From the NCBI GenBank assembly GCA_003221695.1, contig QHSX01000052.1, forward strand, positions 24,629-88,628: a stretch of DNA of 64,000 bases. Direction: 5' to 3'. A program made the translations under genes and the position numbers. Shown in pieces: positions 49,058 through 57,442 of the stretch. Each line of letters opens with the position of its first letter. Position 1 is the stretch's first letter. This DNA comes from Candidatus Rokuibacteriota bacterium (lineage in GTDB: Bacteria; Methylomirabilota; Methylomirabilia; Rokubacteriales; CSP1-6). Under the pieces are notes generated by a model. That model saw only the letters and a program-made list of their open reading frames with translations. It was not told the origin of the DNA and searched no databases.

Positions 49058-50371
49058 ATCCGCGTGCTCGACGCGCGGCAGCTCGGCGTCGACGCCGTCG
49101 TCGCGGCGCTGGCGCGCCCGCCGGCGGCCGTCCCGCCCGAGATCCACCGCGCCGTCGACGGGATCCTGACCGACGTGCGCGCCCGCGGCGACGCGGCGCT
49201 CCTCGACCTGACCGCCCGCTTCGACGGTTTCACCGCGGCGACCCCGGCCGAGCTCGTGATAACCCCGGACGAGTTCGAGACGGCGGCGCGGCAGCTCGCG
49301 CCCGACATCCGAGCGGCCCTCGTGTACGCGGCCGAGCGGATCGAGCGGTATCAGGCGGCGGCGGTGCCGAAGTCATGGCGTCTCACCGATGAGCACGGCT
49401 CCGTCCTCGGCCAGGAGGTCCGGCCGCTCGATCGGGTGGGGATCTACGTGCCGGGCGGGCGTGCGGCTTACCCGTCCACGGTCCTAATGACCGCGGTGCC
49501 GGCGCGCGTCGCCGGCGTCCGCGAGATCGTGCTCGTGACACCGCCGGGCCCCGGGGGCCGCGTCGAGCCGGTCGTGCTCGCCGCGGCCCGGCTCGCCGGC
49601 GTCACCGAGGGCTACCGCCTCGGCGGCGCCCAGGCAGTGGCCGCGCTCGCCTACGGCACGACGACGATCCGCCGCGTCGACAAGATCGTGGGTCCCGGGA
49701 ACATCTACGTTGCGCTCGCGAAGGCGCGCGTGTTCGGCGAGGTCGGCATCGACATGATGGCGGGACCGAGCGAGGTCGTCGTCGTGGCCGACGCCGTCGC
49801 CGACCCCGCCTGGGTGGCCGGCGACATGCTCGCGCAGGCGGAGCACGACCCGATGGCCCGTGCGCTCTGCATCACCGACGCGACCGAGCTGCTCCCCCGC
49901 GTCGCCGCGGCGCTCGAGCGCCAGCTCGCCACGCTGCCGCGCCGTGAGATCGCCGCCAGGGCGCTCGAGGCGAACGGTGCGTTGATCCGCGTGGCGTCGC
50001 TCGACGACGCGGTCGAGCTGGCCAACCGCCTGGCGCCAGAGCACCTCGAGCTGATGGTGAGCGTCGCTGCGGCCCTGATCCCCCGCGTGCGCCATGCGGG
50101 CGCGATCTTCGTGGGGGGCCACACCCCCGAGGTCGTCGGCGACTACGTCGCGGGGCCCAACCATGTCCTGCCGACCGCGGGCACGGCGCGTTTCGCGTCG
50201 CCGCTCGGCACGGAGGATTTTGTCAAGCGCTCGAGCGTCATCGAGTACTCGCTGCGTGGGCTTGACGCCGCGGCTCCCCATCTCAGGGCGCTCACACGGA
50301 TCGAGGGGCTGGCCGGGCACGGGCGCGCCGCCGAGTTGCGGTTCGGGAGCGACCCAGGGAGGACCGAATGA
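49055..50371 (+). CDS. hisD: Histidinol dehydrogenase
   Basis: QEVRPLDRVGIYVPGGRAAYPSTVLMTAVPARVAGVREIVLVTPPG...KIVGPGNIYVALAKARVFGEVGIDMMAGPSEVVVVAD. Confidence 0.96.
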   Translation: MIRVLDARQLGVDAVVAALARPPAAVPPEIHRAVDGILTDVRARGDAALLDLTARFDGFTAATPAELVITPDEFETAARQLAPDIRAALVYAAERIERYQAAAVPKSWRLTDEHGSVLGQEVRPLDRVGIYVPGGRAAYPSTVLMTAVPARVAGVREIVLVTPPGPGGRVEPVVLAAARLAGVTEGYRLGGAQAVAALAYGTTTIRRVDKIVGPGNIYVALAKARVFGEVGIDMMAGPSEVVVVADAVADPAWVAGDMLAQAEHDPMARALCITDATELLPRVAAALERQLATLPRREIAARALEANGALIRVASLDDAVELANRLAPEHLELMVSVAAALIPRVRHAGAIFVGGHTPEVVGDYVAGPNHVLPTAGTARFASPLGTEDFVKRSSVIEYSLRGLDAAAPHLRALTRIEGLAGHGRAAELRFGSDPGRTE

Positions 50372-50973
50372 GCGCGGACACGACGGCACGGCACGCGCGG
50401 GTGGAGCGCAAGACCAAGGAGACCGAGGTCTCGCTTCAGCTCAACGTCGACGGCACCGGCGCCTCGAAGGTCCAGACGCCGATCCCATTTTTCAGCCACA
50501 TGCTCGAGGCCTGGGCGAAGCACGGCCTCATGGACCTCGCCGTCGAGGCACAGGGCGACGTCGAGGTGGACCAGCACCATACGGTCGAGGACGTCGGCAT
50601 CGTGCTCGGGCAGGCGCTCCGTCTGGCGCTCGGCGACAAGAAGGGCATCGTGCGCTACGGCACCAGTTTCGTCCCGATGGACGAGGCGCTCGTCTCGGCG
50701 TCCGTGGACCTGTCGGGGCGCCCGTTCCTCGTCTTCGGCGTGCCGGTGGCGCGAACGCGCGTGTCGAACTTCGACCTCGACCTCTTGCAGGAGTTCTTCC
50801 GCGCCTTTGCCGTCAACGCCGAGCTCACCCTGCACGTGATCATGCACTACGGCCACAATCTCCACCACGTCACGGAGGCGGTGTTCAAGGCCGTCGGCCG
50901 CGCGCTCGCCGACGCCACGCGGGTGAACCCGCGCATCGCGGGAATCGTCCCGTCGACGAAGGGCGCCCTGTGA
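50368..50973 (+). CDS. hisB: Imidazoleglycerol-phosphate dehydratase
   Basis: RHARVERKTKETEVSLQLNVDGTGASKVQTPIPFFSHMLEAWAKHGLMDLAVEAQGDVEVDQHHTVEDVGIVLGQAL. Confidence 0.96.
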   Translation: MSADTTARHARVERKTKETEVSLQLNVDGTGASKVQTPIPFFSHMLEAWAKHGLMDLAVEAQGDVEVDQHHTVEDVGIVLGQALRLALGDKKGIVRYGTSFVPMDEALVSASVDLSGRPFLVFGVPVARTRVSNFDLDLLQEFFRAFAVNAELTLHVIMHYGHNLHHVTEAVFKAVGRALADATRVNPRIAGIVPSTKGAL

Positions 50974-51168
50974 GTCTGTGATCGTGGCAGTGCGAGCCGC
51001 AGCCGCAGGCGAGGCGAGTCTGTGATCGTGGCAGTGCGAGCCGCAGCCGCAGGCGAGGCGAGTCTGTGATCGTGGCAGTGCGAGCCGCAGCCGCAGCCGC
51101 AGGCGAGGCGAGTCTGTGATCGTGGCAGTGCGAGCCGCAGCCGCAGCCGCAGGCGAGGCGAGTCTGTG
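50971..51168 (+). repeat. Type A repeat array (units 44, 44, 50, 50 bp) between hisB and hisH
   Basis: gtgatcgtggcagtgcgagccgcagccgcaggcgaggcgagtct repeated from 50978, 51022, 51066 and 51116, ending at the hisH GTG at 51166. Confidence 0.95.
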
Positions 51169-51843
51169 ATCGCCGTTATCGATTACGGCCGGGGCAACCT
51201 CGGGTCTGTCGAAAAGGCGTTCGGCCGCGTCGGCATCCCGGCGGTCGTGACCCAGGATCCACGCGCCGTGGACGAGGCGGACGCCGTCGTGCTCCCAGGC
51301 GACGGAGCGTTCCACGACGCCATGGCGAACCTCGAGCACCTCGGCCTCCTCACGGCCCTCGGGCGGGCGCTGGACGGGAGCCGGCCGTTTCTCGGCATCT
51401 GCCTCGGCTACCAACTCCTGTTTTCGACGAGCGAGGAGTTCGGCGAGGGACGCGGCCTCGACGTGATCCCGGGGGTGGTACGGAGGTTCCCGCCGGGCCG
51501 GAAGGTTCCGCATATGGGTTGGAACCGCGTCCAGCACGCGGGGGAGCTGCGCCTCTTCGAGGGCATCCCGACGGGCGCCCATTTCTACTTCGTCCACTCC
51601 TATTACCCTGTCGTAGCGACGGCCGCGAGCTCGGCTCAGACCGAGGGTGGCCTGCGGCAGGCGCACGGGGCTCCGGGGCGCCCGACCCTTCGCGCGGCGT
51701 GGTGCGAGTACGGGATCAAGTTCGCGGCCGCGATCGAACAGGGGCGGATCTACGCGACCCAGTTCCATCCGGAGAAAAGCCAACGCTGGGGGCTCCGGCT
51801 CCTCGAGAACTTCGCGGCGATCGTGAAGGGCGGCGCCCGGTGA
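51166..51843 (+). CDS. hisH: Imidazole glycerol phosphate synthase glutaminase subunit
   Basis: MIAVIDYGRGNLGSVEKAFGRVGIPAVVTQDP...DAVVLPGDGAFHDAMANL...FLGICLGYQLLF...ATQFHPEKSQRWGLRLLENFAAI. Confidence 0.95.
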   Translation: MIAVIDYGRGNLGSVEKAFGRVGIPAVVTQDPRAVDEADAVVLPGDGAFHDAMANLEHLGLLTALGRALDGSRPFLGICLGYQLLFSTSEEFGEGRGLDVIPGVVRRFPPGRKVPHMGWNRVQHAGELRLFEGIPTGAHFYFVHSYYPVVATAASSAQTEGGLRQAHGAPGRPTLRAAWCEYGIKFAAAIEQGRIYATQFHPEKSQRWGLRLLENFAAIVKGGAR

Positions 51844-52562
51844 TCATCATCCCTGCCATCGATCTCCGTGGCGCGCGGTGCGTGCGGCTCCATCAGGGCC
51901 GCGCCGATCAAGAGACTGTCTTCTCCGAGGACCCCGTCGCGATGGCTGTGCACTGGAAGGATCTCGGCGCCGAGCGGCTCCATGTCGTCGACCTCGACGG
52001 CGCGTTCGCCGGCGAGCCGCGACAGACCACGCTCGTGGCCGAGATCGTGGAGGCGGTCGCCCCGGTCCCCGTACAGACGGGCGGCGGTCTGCGCGATCTC
52101 GAGGCGGTCGGCCGCGCGCTCGCCGCCGGCGCACGCTGGGCGGTCGTGGGGACGCGGGCCGCCCTCGACCCGGAGTTCCTCCATGAGGTCTGCCGTGCGT
52201 GGCCCGCGAGGGTGATCGTCGCCGTGGACGGGCGGGGCCCGCGCGTCGCGGTCCGTGGCTGGACCGAGGTCGCGAGCGCGACTGTCCTCGACGTCGGGCG
52301 GCGCGCCCGCGACGCGGCGGCCGCCGCGCTCCTCTATACCGACGTGACCCGCGACGGTACTGGGAGGGGGCCGAACGTGGACGAGACGGCGGCGCTGGCC
52401 CGCGCGGTCGACCTACCCGTCCTCGCGTCCGGCGGTGTGGCGCGTCTCGACGACTTGCGACGACTCGCCGAGGTGCCGGGGGTGGAGGGCTGCGTGGTCG
52501 GGCGCGCCCTGTACACCGGCGTGCTCGACCTCGCCGAAGCCGTGCAGGAACTGGCCAAATGA
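51840..52562 (+). CDS. hisA: Phosphoribosylformimino-AICAR ribotide isomerase
   Basis: [59 protein letters not shown]. Confidence 0.95.
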   Translation: MIIIPAIDLRGARCVRLHQGRADQETVFSEDPVAMAVHWKDLGAERLHVVDLDGAFAGEPRQTTLVAEIVEAVAPVPVQTGGGLRDLEAVGRALAAGARWAVVGTRAALDPEFLHEVCRAWPARVIVAVDGRGPRVAVRGWTEVASATVLDVGRRARDAAAAALLYTDVTRDGTGRGPNVDETAALARAVDLPVLASGGVARLDDLRRLAEVPGVEGCVVGRALYTGVLDLAEAVQELAK

Positions 52563-52650
52563 CGCAAGGCGCCTTGGTCGGACGGAGCCGCGCTGTGCCC
52601 ACGGCACGCCACCCACGGAGTGCACCGGCCTCACGGCACTCGTTCCAATA
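52563..52650 (+). repeat. Type B repeat, shortened copy between hisA and hisF
   Basis: cttggtcggacggagccgcgctgtgcccacggcacgcc...cccacggagtgcaccggcctcacggc parallels the glpK-upstream copies. Confidence 0.75.
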
Positions 52651-53424
52651 ATGTTGGCCAAGCGCGTGATCCCCTGCCTCGACGTGAAGGACGGCCGCGT
52701 CGTCAAAGGTGTCCGCTTCGTCGACCTGCGCGACGCGGGTGACCCGGTCGAGGCCGCGCTCGCGTACGACACGCAGGGCGCCGATGAGCTCGTCTTCCTC
52801 GACATCACGGCCTCGCACGAGGCGCGCGCGACCATGCTCGACGTCGTGCGCCGCACCGCCGAGGGCATCTACATGCCACTGACAGTCGGCGGCGGCATCC
52901 GCTCGATCGACGACGTGCGGCAACTCCTGCGGGCGGGTGCCGACAAGGTCTCGCTGAACACCGCCGCGCTCGAGCGGCCCGTGCTCGTCCGCGAGGCGGC
53001 GGAGCGCTTCGGCAGCCAGTGCATCGTGATCGCGATCGACGCGCGGCGGGAAGGGCGGGGGGCGCCGCAGCGTTGGGGCGTCTACACCCACGGCGGCCGG
53101 CGCCCCGCGGGGCGTGACGCGGTCCGGTGGGCGCGCGAGGTGGTCGAGCTCGGCGCGGGCGAGATCCTTTTGACGAGCATGGACTGCGACGGAACCAAGG
53201 ACGGCTACGACCTCGAGCTGACGCGCGCCGTCTCCGAGGTCGTCCCCGTCCCCGTGATCGCCTCGGGGGGCGCCGGCTCACTCGACCATCTGTACGAGGG
53301 GCTCGTCGAGGGGCGCGCCGACGCGGTCCTGGCCGCGTCCATCTTTCACTTCGGCATGCACACCATCGCGGAGGCCAAGGCGTATCTCAGAGAGCGCGGC
53401 GTCGAGGTGCGCTGCCAGCCATGA
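52651..53424 (+). CDS. hisF: Imidazole glycerol phosphate synthase cyclase subunit
   Basis: [88 protein letters not shown]. Confidence 0.96.
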   Translation: MLAKRVIPCLDVKDGRVVKGVRFVDLRDAGDPVEAALAYDTQGADELVFLDITASHEARATMLDVVRRTAEGIYMPLTVGGGIRSIDDVRQLLRAGADKVSLNTAALERPVLVREAAERFGSQCIVIAIDARREGRGAPQRWGVYTHGGRRPAGRDAVRWAREVVELGAGEILLTSMDCDGTKDGYDLELTRAVSEVVPVPVIASGGAGSLDHLYEGLVEGRADAVLAASIFHFGMHTIAEAKAYLRERGVEVRCQP

Positions 53425-54071
53425 CGGTCGGCGAGCTCAAGTTCGACCCGCAGGGGCTGATCCCCGCCGTCGTCCAGGAAGCGGACACCGGCGACCTCCT
53501 CATGGTGGCCTGGATGGACCGGTCGGCCGTGGAGCAGACGCTCGCGAGCGGGGTGACCCACTTCTGGTCGCGCTCGCGCAGCGTCCCGTGGCGCAAGGGC
53601 GAGACCTCCGGTCACACGCAGCACGTCCGGGCCGTCTACGCCGACTGCGACGCGGACGCGCTCCTCGTGCAGGTCCACCAGGAGGGCGTCGCGTGTCACA
53701 CGGGGCGGCGCACCTGCTTTTTCGCGGCGCTCCAGGAGGGCGGCGGCAAGCCAGGGTCGCCGCCGCCTGCGAACATGCTCGAGCGTCTCGAGCGGACGAT
53801 CGAGACGCGGAAGGCGAACCCGCGGCCGGACTCGTACGTCGCCGGGCTCCTCGCGGAGGGCGAGGCGGCGATCTGTCGGAAAATCGGTGAGGAGGCGGCC
53901 GAGGTCATCACCGCCGCACTCGGTGGTGAGGGCGACCGGCGCTTGATTGAGGAGGCGGCCGATCTCTGGTTCCACACGCTGGTCCTGCTGGGCGCTCGTT
54001 CGATCCCGCTCCGCGAAGTGGTCGTGGAGCTCGCGCGGCGGCACGCGGGGCGCGCCGGGTCGGACCGTTAG
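53421..54071 (+). CDS. hisIE: Bifunctional phosphoribosyl-AMP cyclohydrolase / phosphoribosyl-ATP pyrophosphohydrolase
   Basis: [64 protein letters not shown]...[29 protein letters not shown]. Confidence 0.95.
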   Translation: MTVGELKFDPQGLIPAVVQEADTGDLLMVAWMDRSAVEQTLASGVTHFWSRSRSVPWRKGETSGHTQHVRAVYADCDADALLVQVHQEGVACHTGRRTCFFAALQEGGGKPGSPPPANMLERLERTIETRKANPRPDSYVAGLLAEGEAAICRKIGEEAAEVITAALGGEGDRRLIEEAADLWFHTLVLLGARSIPLREVVVELARRHAGRAGSDR

Positions 54072-54077
54072 GGGACG

Positions 54078-54584
54078 GTGGGAGCGCGCGGCGTCGTGGC
54101 GCTCGCCTTCACGGTCGTCGTCGTGGCTACCGGGTGCGCCGGGAGGCGGATCGAGAGCGGCGTCTTCCATTCGCCCAAAGGCTACCGCGTCGGAATCCCG
54201 GGCGCCGAGTGGACGGTAATCGAGGCGAGCGGGGCCGATCTGGAGCTCAGGCACCGCACGGCGCCGGTGGCGATGCTGGCCAACGCGACGTGCGGGGAGG
54301 CGACCCCCGCCGCCCGGCTGGATGTGCTCTCCCGGCATCTCTTGATGGGGTTTCAGAGCCGTGCCATCGTCGAGTGGGAGGACGTGGCGGTCGATGGGCG
54401 GCGCGCCGTCCATGCCGTGCTCGACGGCCGCCTCGCCGCCGGCGAGGCCCTCACGCGGGTCGAGACGTACGTGATGAAGGACGAGCGGTGCGTGTACGAC
54501 TTCGCGCTGGTCGCGCCGCCGGAGTCCTTCGAGACCTGGCGGACCGCGTTCCGCGAGCTGGTCGACACCTTCGCGACGGAGTGA
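54078..54584 (+). CDS. Putative lipoprotein
   Basis: MGARGVVALAFTVVVVATGCAGRRIESGVFHSPKGYRVGIPGAEWTVIEASGADLELRH. Confidence 0.75.
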   Translation: MGARGVVALAFTVVVVATGCAGRRIESGVFHSPKGYRVGIPGAEWTVIEASGADLELRHRTAPVAMLANATCGEATPAARLDVLSRHLLMGFQSRAIVEWEDVAVDGRRAVHAVLDGRLAAGEALTRVETYVMKDERCVYDFALVAPPESFETWRTAFRELVDTFATE

Positions 54585-55351
54585 CGGGGTTGGAACTCTC
54601 CCTGAGGCGTACGGTCGTCTGGTACGGCGGGCTCGGCCTCCTCACGGGTCGCGTCGTGCGGAGCCTGGCGCTCCCGCCCAAGTACTTCCGGTTGATCCTC
54701 CGCGAGATCGAGTCGATGGGCGTGCAGTCGCTCGGCGTTGCGCTCACCGCGGCGATCTTCACGGGGATGGTGTTCACGATCCAGAGCGCGGTGAACATGG
54801 CGCGCTTCGGCGCCGAGACCTACGTGGGACCAGTCGCGGCCCTCGCGATCCTCCGGGAGCTCGGACCGGTGCTCACCGCGATCCTCGTCGGCGGAAAGGT
54901 CGCCTCGGGGATCACCGCGGAGCTCGGCTCGATGAAGGTCACGGAGCAGATCGACGCGCTCCGGACGCTCGGCGTGAACTACGTCAAGCGCCTCGTGGTC
55001 CCGCGCGTGCTCGCGTCACTGGTCGTCTTCCCGCTGCTCACGGTTCTCACCGACGCCGTCGGCGTCCTGGGCGGCATGGTGATCATGTTCGTCGAGCGTG
55101 GCGCCGACATGTACGCCTACTGGAACACGACGACGTACTGGGTGGTGCCGAAGGACTTCCTGACGGGCATCGGCAAGTCGGTCTTCTTCGGCGCGGTCGT
55201 GACGCTGATTGGCTGCTATAACGGGCTGTCCACCGAGGGCGGCACCGAGGGGCTGGGGCGCGCGACAACGGCGACGGTCGTCCACGTGACGATGGGTGTG
55301 ATCGTGTCAGACTTCTTCCTCACCAAGCTGTTCCTCACGCTCTTCTACTGA
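54581..55351 (+). CDS. mlaE: MlaE-type lipid ABC transporter permease
   Basis: ALPPKYFRLILREIESMGVQSLGVALTAAIFTGMVFTIQSAVNMARFGAETYVGPVAALAILRELGPVLTAILVGGKVASGITAELGSMKVTEQIDAL. Confidence 0.94.
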   Translation: MTGLELSLRRTVVWYGGLGLLTGRVVRSLALPPKYFRLILREIESMGVQSLGVALTAAIFTGMVFTIQSAVNMARFGAETYVGPVAALAILRELGPVLTAILVGGKVASGITAELGSMKVTEQIDALRTLGVNYVKRLVVPRVLASLVVFPLLTVLTDAVGVLGGMVIMFVERGADMYAYWNTTTYWVVPKDFLTGIGKSVFFGAVVTLIGCYNGLSTEGGTEGLGRATTATVVHVTMGVIVSDFFLTKLFLTLFY

Positions 55352-55357
55352 GGCCTC

Positions 55358-56101
55358 GTGGTGCAGACGATCATCGAGGCCATCGACGTGCAGAAGAACT
55401 TCGACGCGGTCGAAGTGCTCCGAGGCGTCTCGTTCGCGCTCGTCAAGGGCGAGACGCTCGTCGTGATGGGCGGCAGCGGCTCGGGGAAGACGGTCCTCCT
55501 GCGGCTGGTCGCCGGCCTCATCCGCCCGGACGCGGGTCAGATCCGTGTCTTCGACCGCGCCATCGAGCGCCTCTCCGAAGAGGAGCTCCTGCCGCTCCGG
55601 CGCCGGCTGGGCTTCGTGTTCCAGGGGGCGGCGCTCTTCGACTCGCTCTCCGTATACGAGAACGTCGCCTATCCATTGCGAGAGCACGCGAGCCTGGACG
55701 AGGCCGAGATCCGGGCACGGGTCGTCCGCAATCTCTCGCTCGTGGGGCTCGGCGGCGAGGTGCTCGGCCTTCTGCCGTCGGAGCTGTCGGGCGGGATGAG
55801 GAAGCGCGTCGGCATCGCGCGTGCGCTGTGCGTGGAGCCGGAGGCGCTCCTGTTCGACGAGCCGACCGGCGGGCTCGATCCCACGAATTCCAAGCTCGTC
55901 GGCGAGCTGATCCGGGAGCTGCGCGGCGGCGTGTGCGATACCGCCATCGTGGTCACCCACGACCTCGAGCTCGCCAGGACCGTTGCCGATCGCGTGGCAG
56001 TGCTGATCGACGGACGGTTCGCGACGATCGGTCCGGTGGGCGCGGTGCTCGAGACGACCGACAGCGCCGTCCAGGCCTTCCTGGCCGGCGAGGCGCGGTG
56101 A
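55358..56101 (+). CDS. mlaF: MlaF-type ABC transporter ATPase
   Basis: VVMGGSGSGKTVLLRLVAGLIRPDAGQIRV...LGFVFQGAALFDSLSVYENVAYPLREH...LPSELSGGMRKRVGIARALCVEPEALLFDEPTGGLDP. Confidence 0.94.
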   Translation: MVQTIIEAIDVQKNFDAVEVLRGVSFALVKGETLVVMGGSGSGKTVLLRLVAGLIRPDAGQIRVFDRAIERLSEEELLPLRRRLGFVFQGAALFDSLSVYENVAYPLREHASLDEAEIRARVVRNLSLVGLGGEVLGLLPSELSGGMRKRVGIARALCVEPEALLFDEPTGGLDPTNSKLVGELIRELRGGVCDTAIVVTHDLELARTVADRVAVLIDGRFATIGPVGAVLETTDSAVQAFLAGEAR

Positions 56102-56263
56102 GCCAATGTGGTCGTACGAGCCGCAGGGCGTCGCGGGGCCGCCGTACGAGCCGCCGCCGAAGGCGAGGCGAGTCTGTGATCGACCCCCCGCCGTCCGAGG
56201 CGAGTCTAGGATGTGGTCGTGCGAGCCGCAGGGCGTCGCGCGAGCCGCAGGGGAGGCGAGTCG
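56102..56263 (+). repeat. Type A repeat, degenerate multi-copy, between mlaF and mlaD
   Basis: atgtggtcgtacgagccgcagg...gaaggcgaggcgagtctgtgatcg...gaggcgagtctaggatgtggtcgtgcgagccgcagg...gaggcgagtcgatgaatg. Confidence 0.85.
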
Positions 56264-57442
56264 ATGAATGACGAGAGACGCGAGATCGCGGTGAAGTTCC
56301 GCGTAGGCGTGTTCGTCCTCGTGGCCCTCGCGGCCTTCCTCGGCATGGTGTACGCCCTCGGCGCCCGGGCGCGGCTCTTCGAGGCGCACTACACGATTCA
56401 CGCCGAGTTCACCGAGGTCGCCGGGCTCATGGAGGGCGCGACGGTCCGGCTCGCCGGCGTGCAGATCGGCCGCGTCACGGACGTGCACCTGCCCGGCGAG
56501 CCCGGCGGCAAGGTGCGGGTCGACCTCACCATCGCTCGGCGTTATGCCGACCGCATCCGTCGGGATTCGATCGCGCGCATCGAGACGCAAGGATTGCTCG
56601 GCGACAAGGTGGTCGAGGTGACGGTGGGAACGGCGGCGGCGCCACCGCTCCAGCCCGGCGAGGTGCTCACCGCGCGCGAGCCGACCGACTTCGCCCGCGT
56701 GCTGACGCAGGGTGCCGACACGGCGAGGGACGCCGCGGCCCTCGTCGCGGCGCTCCGCCAGACGGCCGAGGACGTGAACCGGTCGAGGCTCGTCGGCGAT
56801 GTGTCGGCGACGGTCGCCAAGCTCAACCGTGTCGTCGATCAAGTCGAGCACGGACGCGGCTGGGCGCACACCCTCCTGTACGAGGAGCCGGTGGCGCTCA
56901 AGCGCCTGAACGAGACCGTCACGACGACGCAGAAGCTCCTCGATCGCGTGGTCGGAGGTCAGAGCCCCGCGGGCGTGCTCCTCTCACCCGCTGGAACAGA
57001 CGCCGCGCAGCGCTTCGTCGCGGCGATGGATCGACTCGGGCGCCTGATCGACCGCCCCGGGGCCGAGTCGGGCCTCCTCCCCGCACTCCTCTTCGACCCG
57101 AAGTACAAGGAGGCGCTCGACGATCTCCGCATCGTCACGCGAAACCTCCGCGACGTGTCCGAGCGGATCGCCGGCGGGCGGGGCGCGCTCGGCGGCCTCG
57201 TCGCCGACGGGGACGGCGGCGGCCTGCGCCAGACCGTGCAGGACCTGAGAGTCACGGTAGCGAACCTCAAGGAGATCAGCGAGAAGGTCAAGGAGGGCGA
57301 GGGGACGATCGGCGCGCTCATCGCGGACCCGACGATCTACGAGCGGCTCGTGACGATCCTCGAGGGCGCCCAGCGGTCCTTCCTGCTCCGATCGCTCATC
57401 CGGAGCCTCGGGGAGCCAAAGGGTGACGGCTCGCGACGCTAG
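56264..57442 (+). CDS. mlaD: MlaD/MCE-domain protein
   Basis: REIAVKFRVGVFVLVALAAFLGMVYALGAR...YTIHAEFTEVAGLMEGATVRLAGVQIGRVTDVHLPGEPGGKVRVDLTI. Confidence 0.93.
   Translation: MNDERREIAVKFRVGVFVLVALAAFLGMVYALGARARLFEAHYTIHAEFTEVAGLMEGATVRLAGVQIGRVTDVHLPGEPGGKVRVDLTIARRYADRIRRDSIARIETQGLLGDKVVEVTVGTAAAPPLQPGEVLTAREPTDFARVLTQGADTARDAAALVAALRQTAEDVNRSRLVGDVSATVAKLNRVVDQVEHGRGWAHTLLYEEPVALKRLNETVTTTQKLLDRVVGGQSPAGVLLSPAGTDAAQRFVAAMDRLGRLIDRPGAESGLLPALLFDPKYKEALDDLRIVTRNLRDVSERIAGGRGALGGLVADGDGGGLRQTVQDLRVTVANLKEISEKVKEGEGTIGALIADPTIYERLVTILEGAQRSFLLRSLIRSLGEPKGDGSRR

Noticed and set aside
50978-51168. 44/50-bp tandem units as a CRISPR or ordinary minisatellite
   Set aside because: No spacers; dispersed homologues elsewhere. 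A simple minisatellite does not explain the recurrence at other gene junctions, though local tandem expansion is likely.
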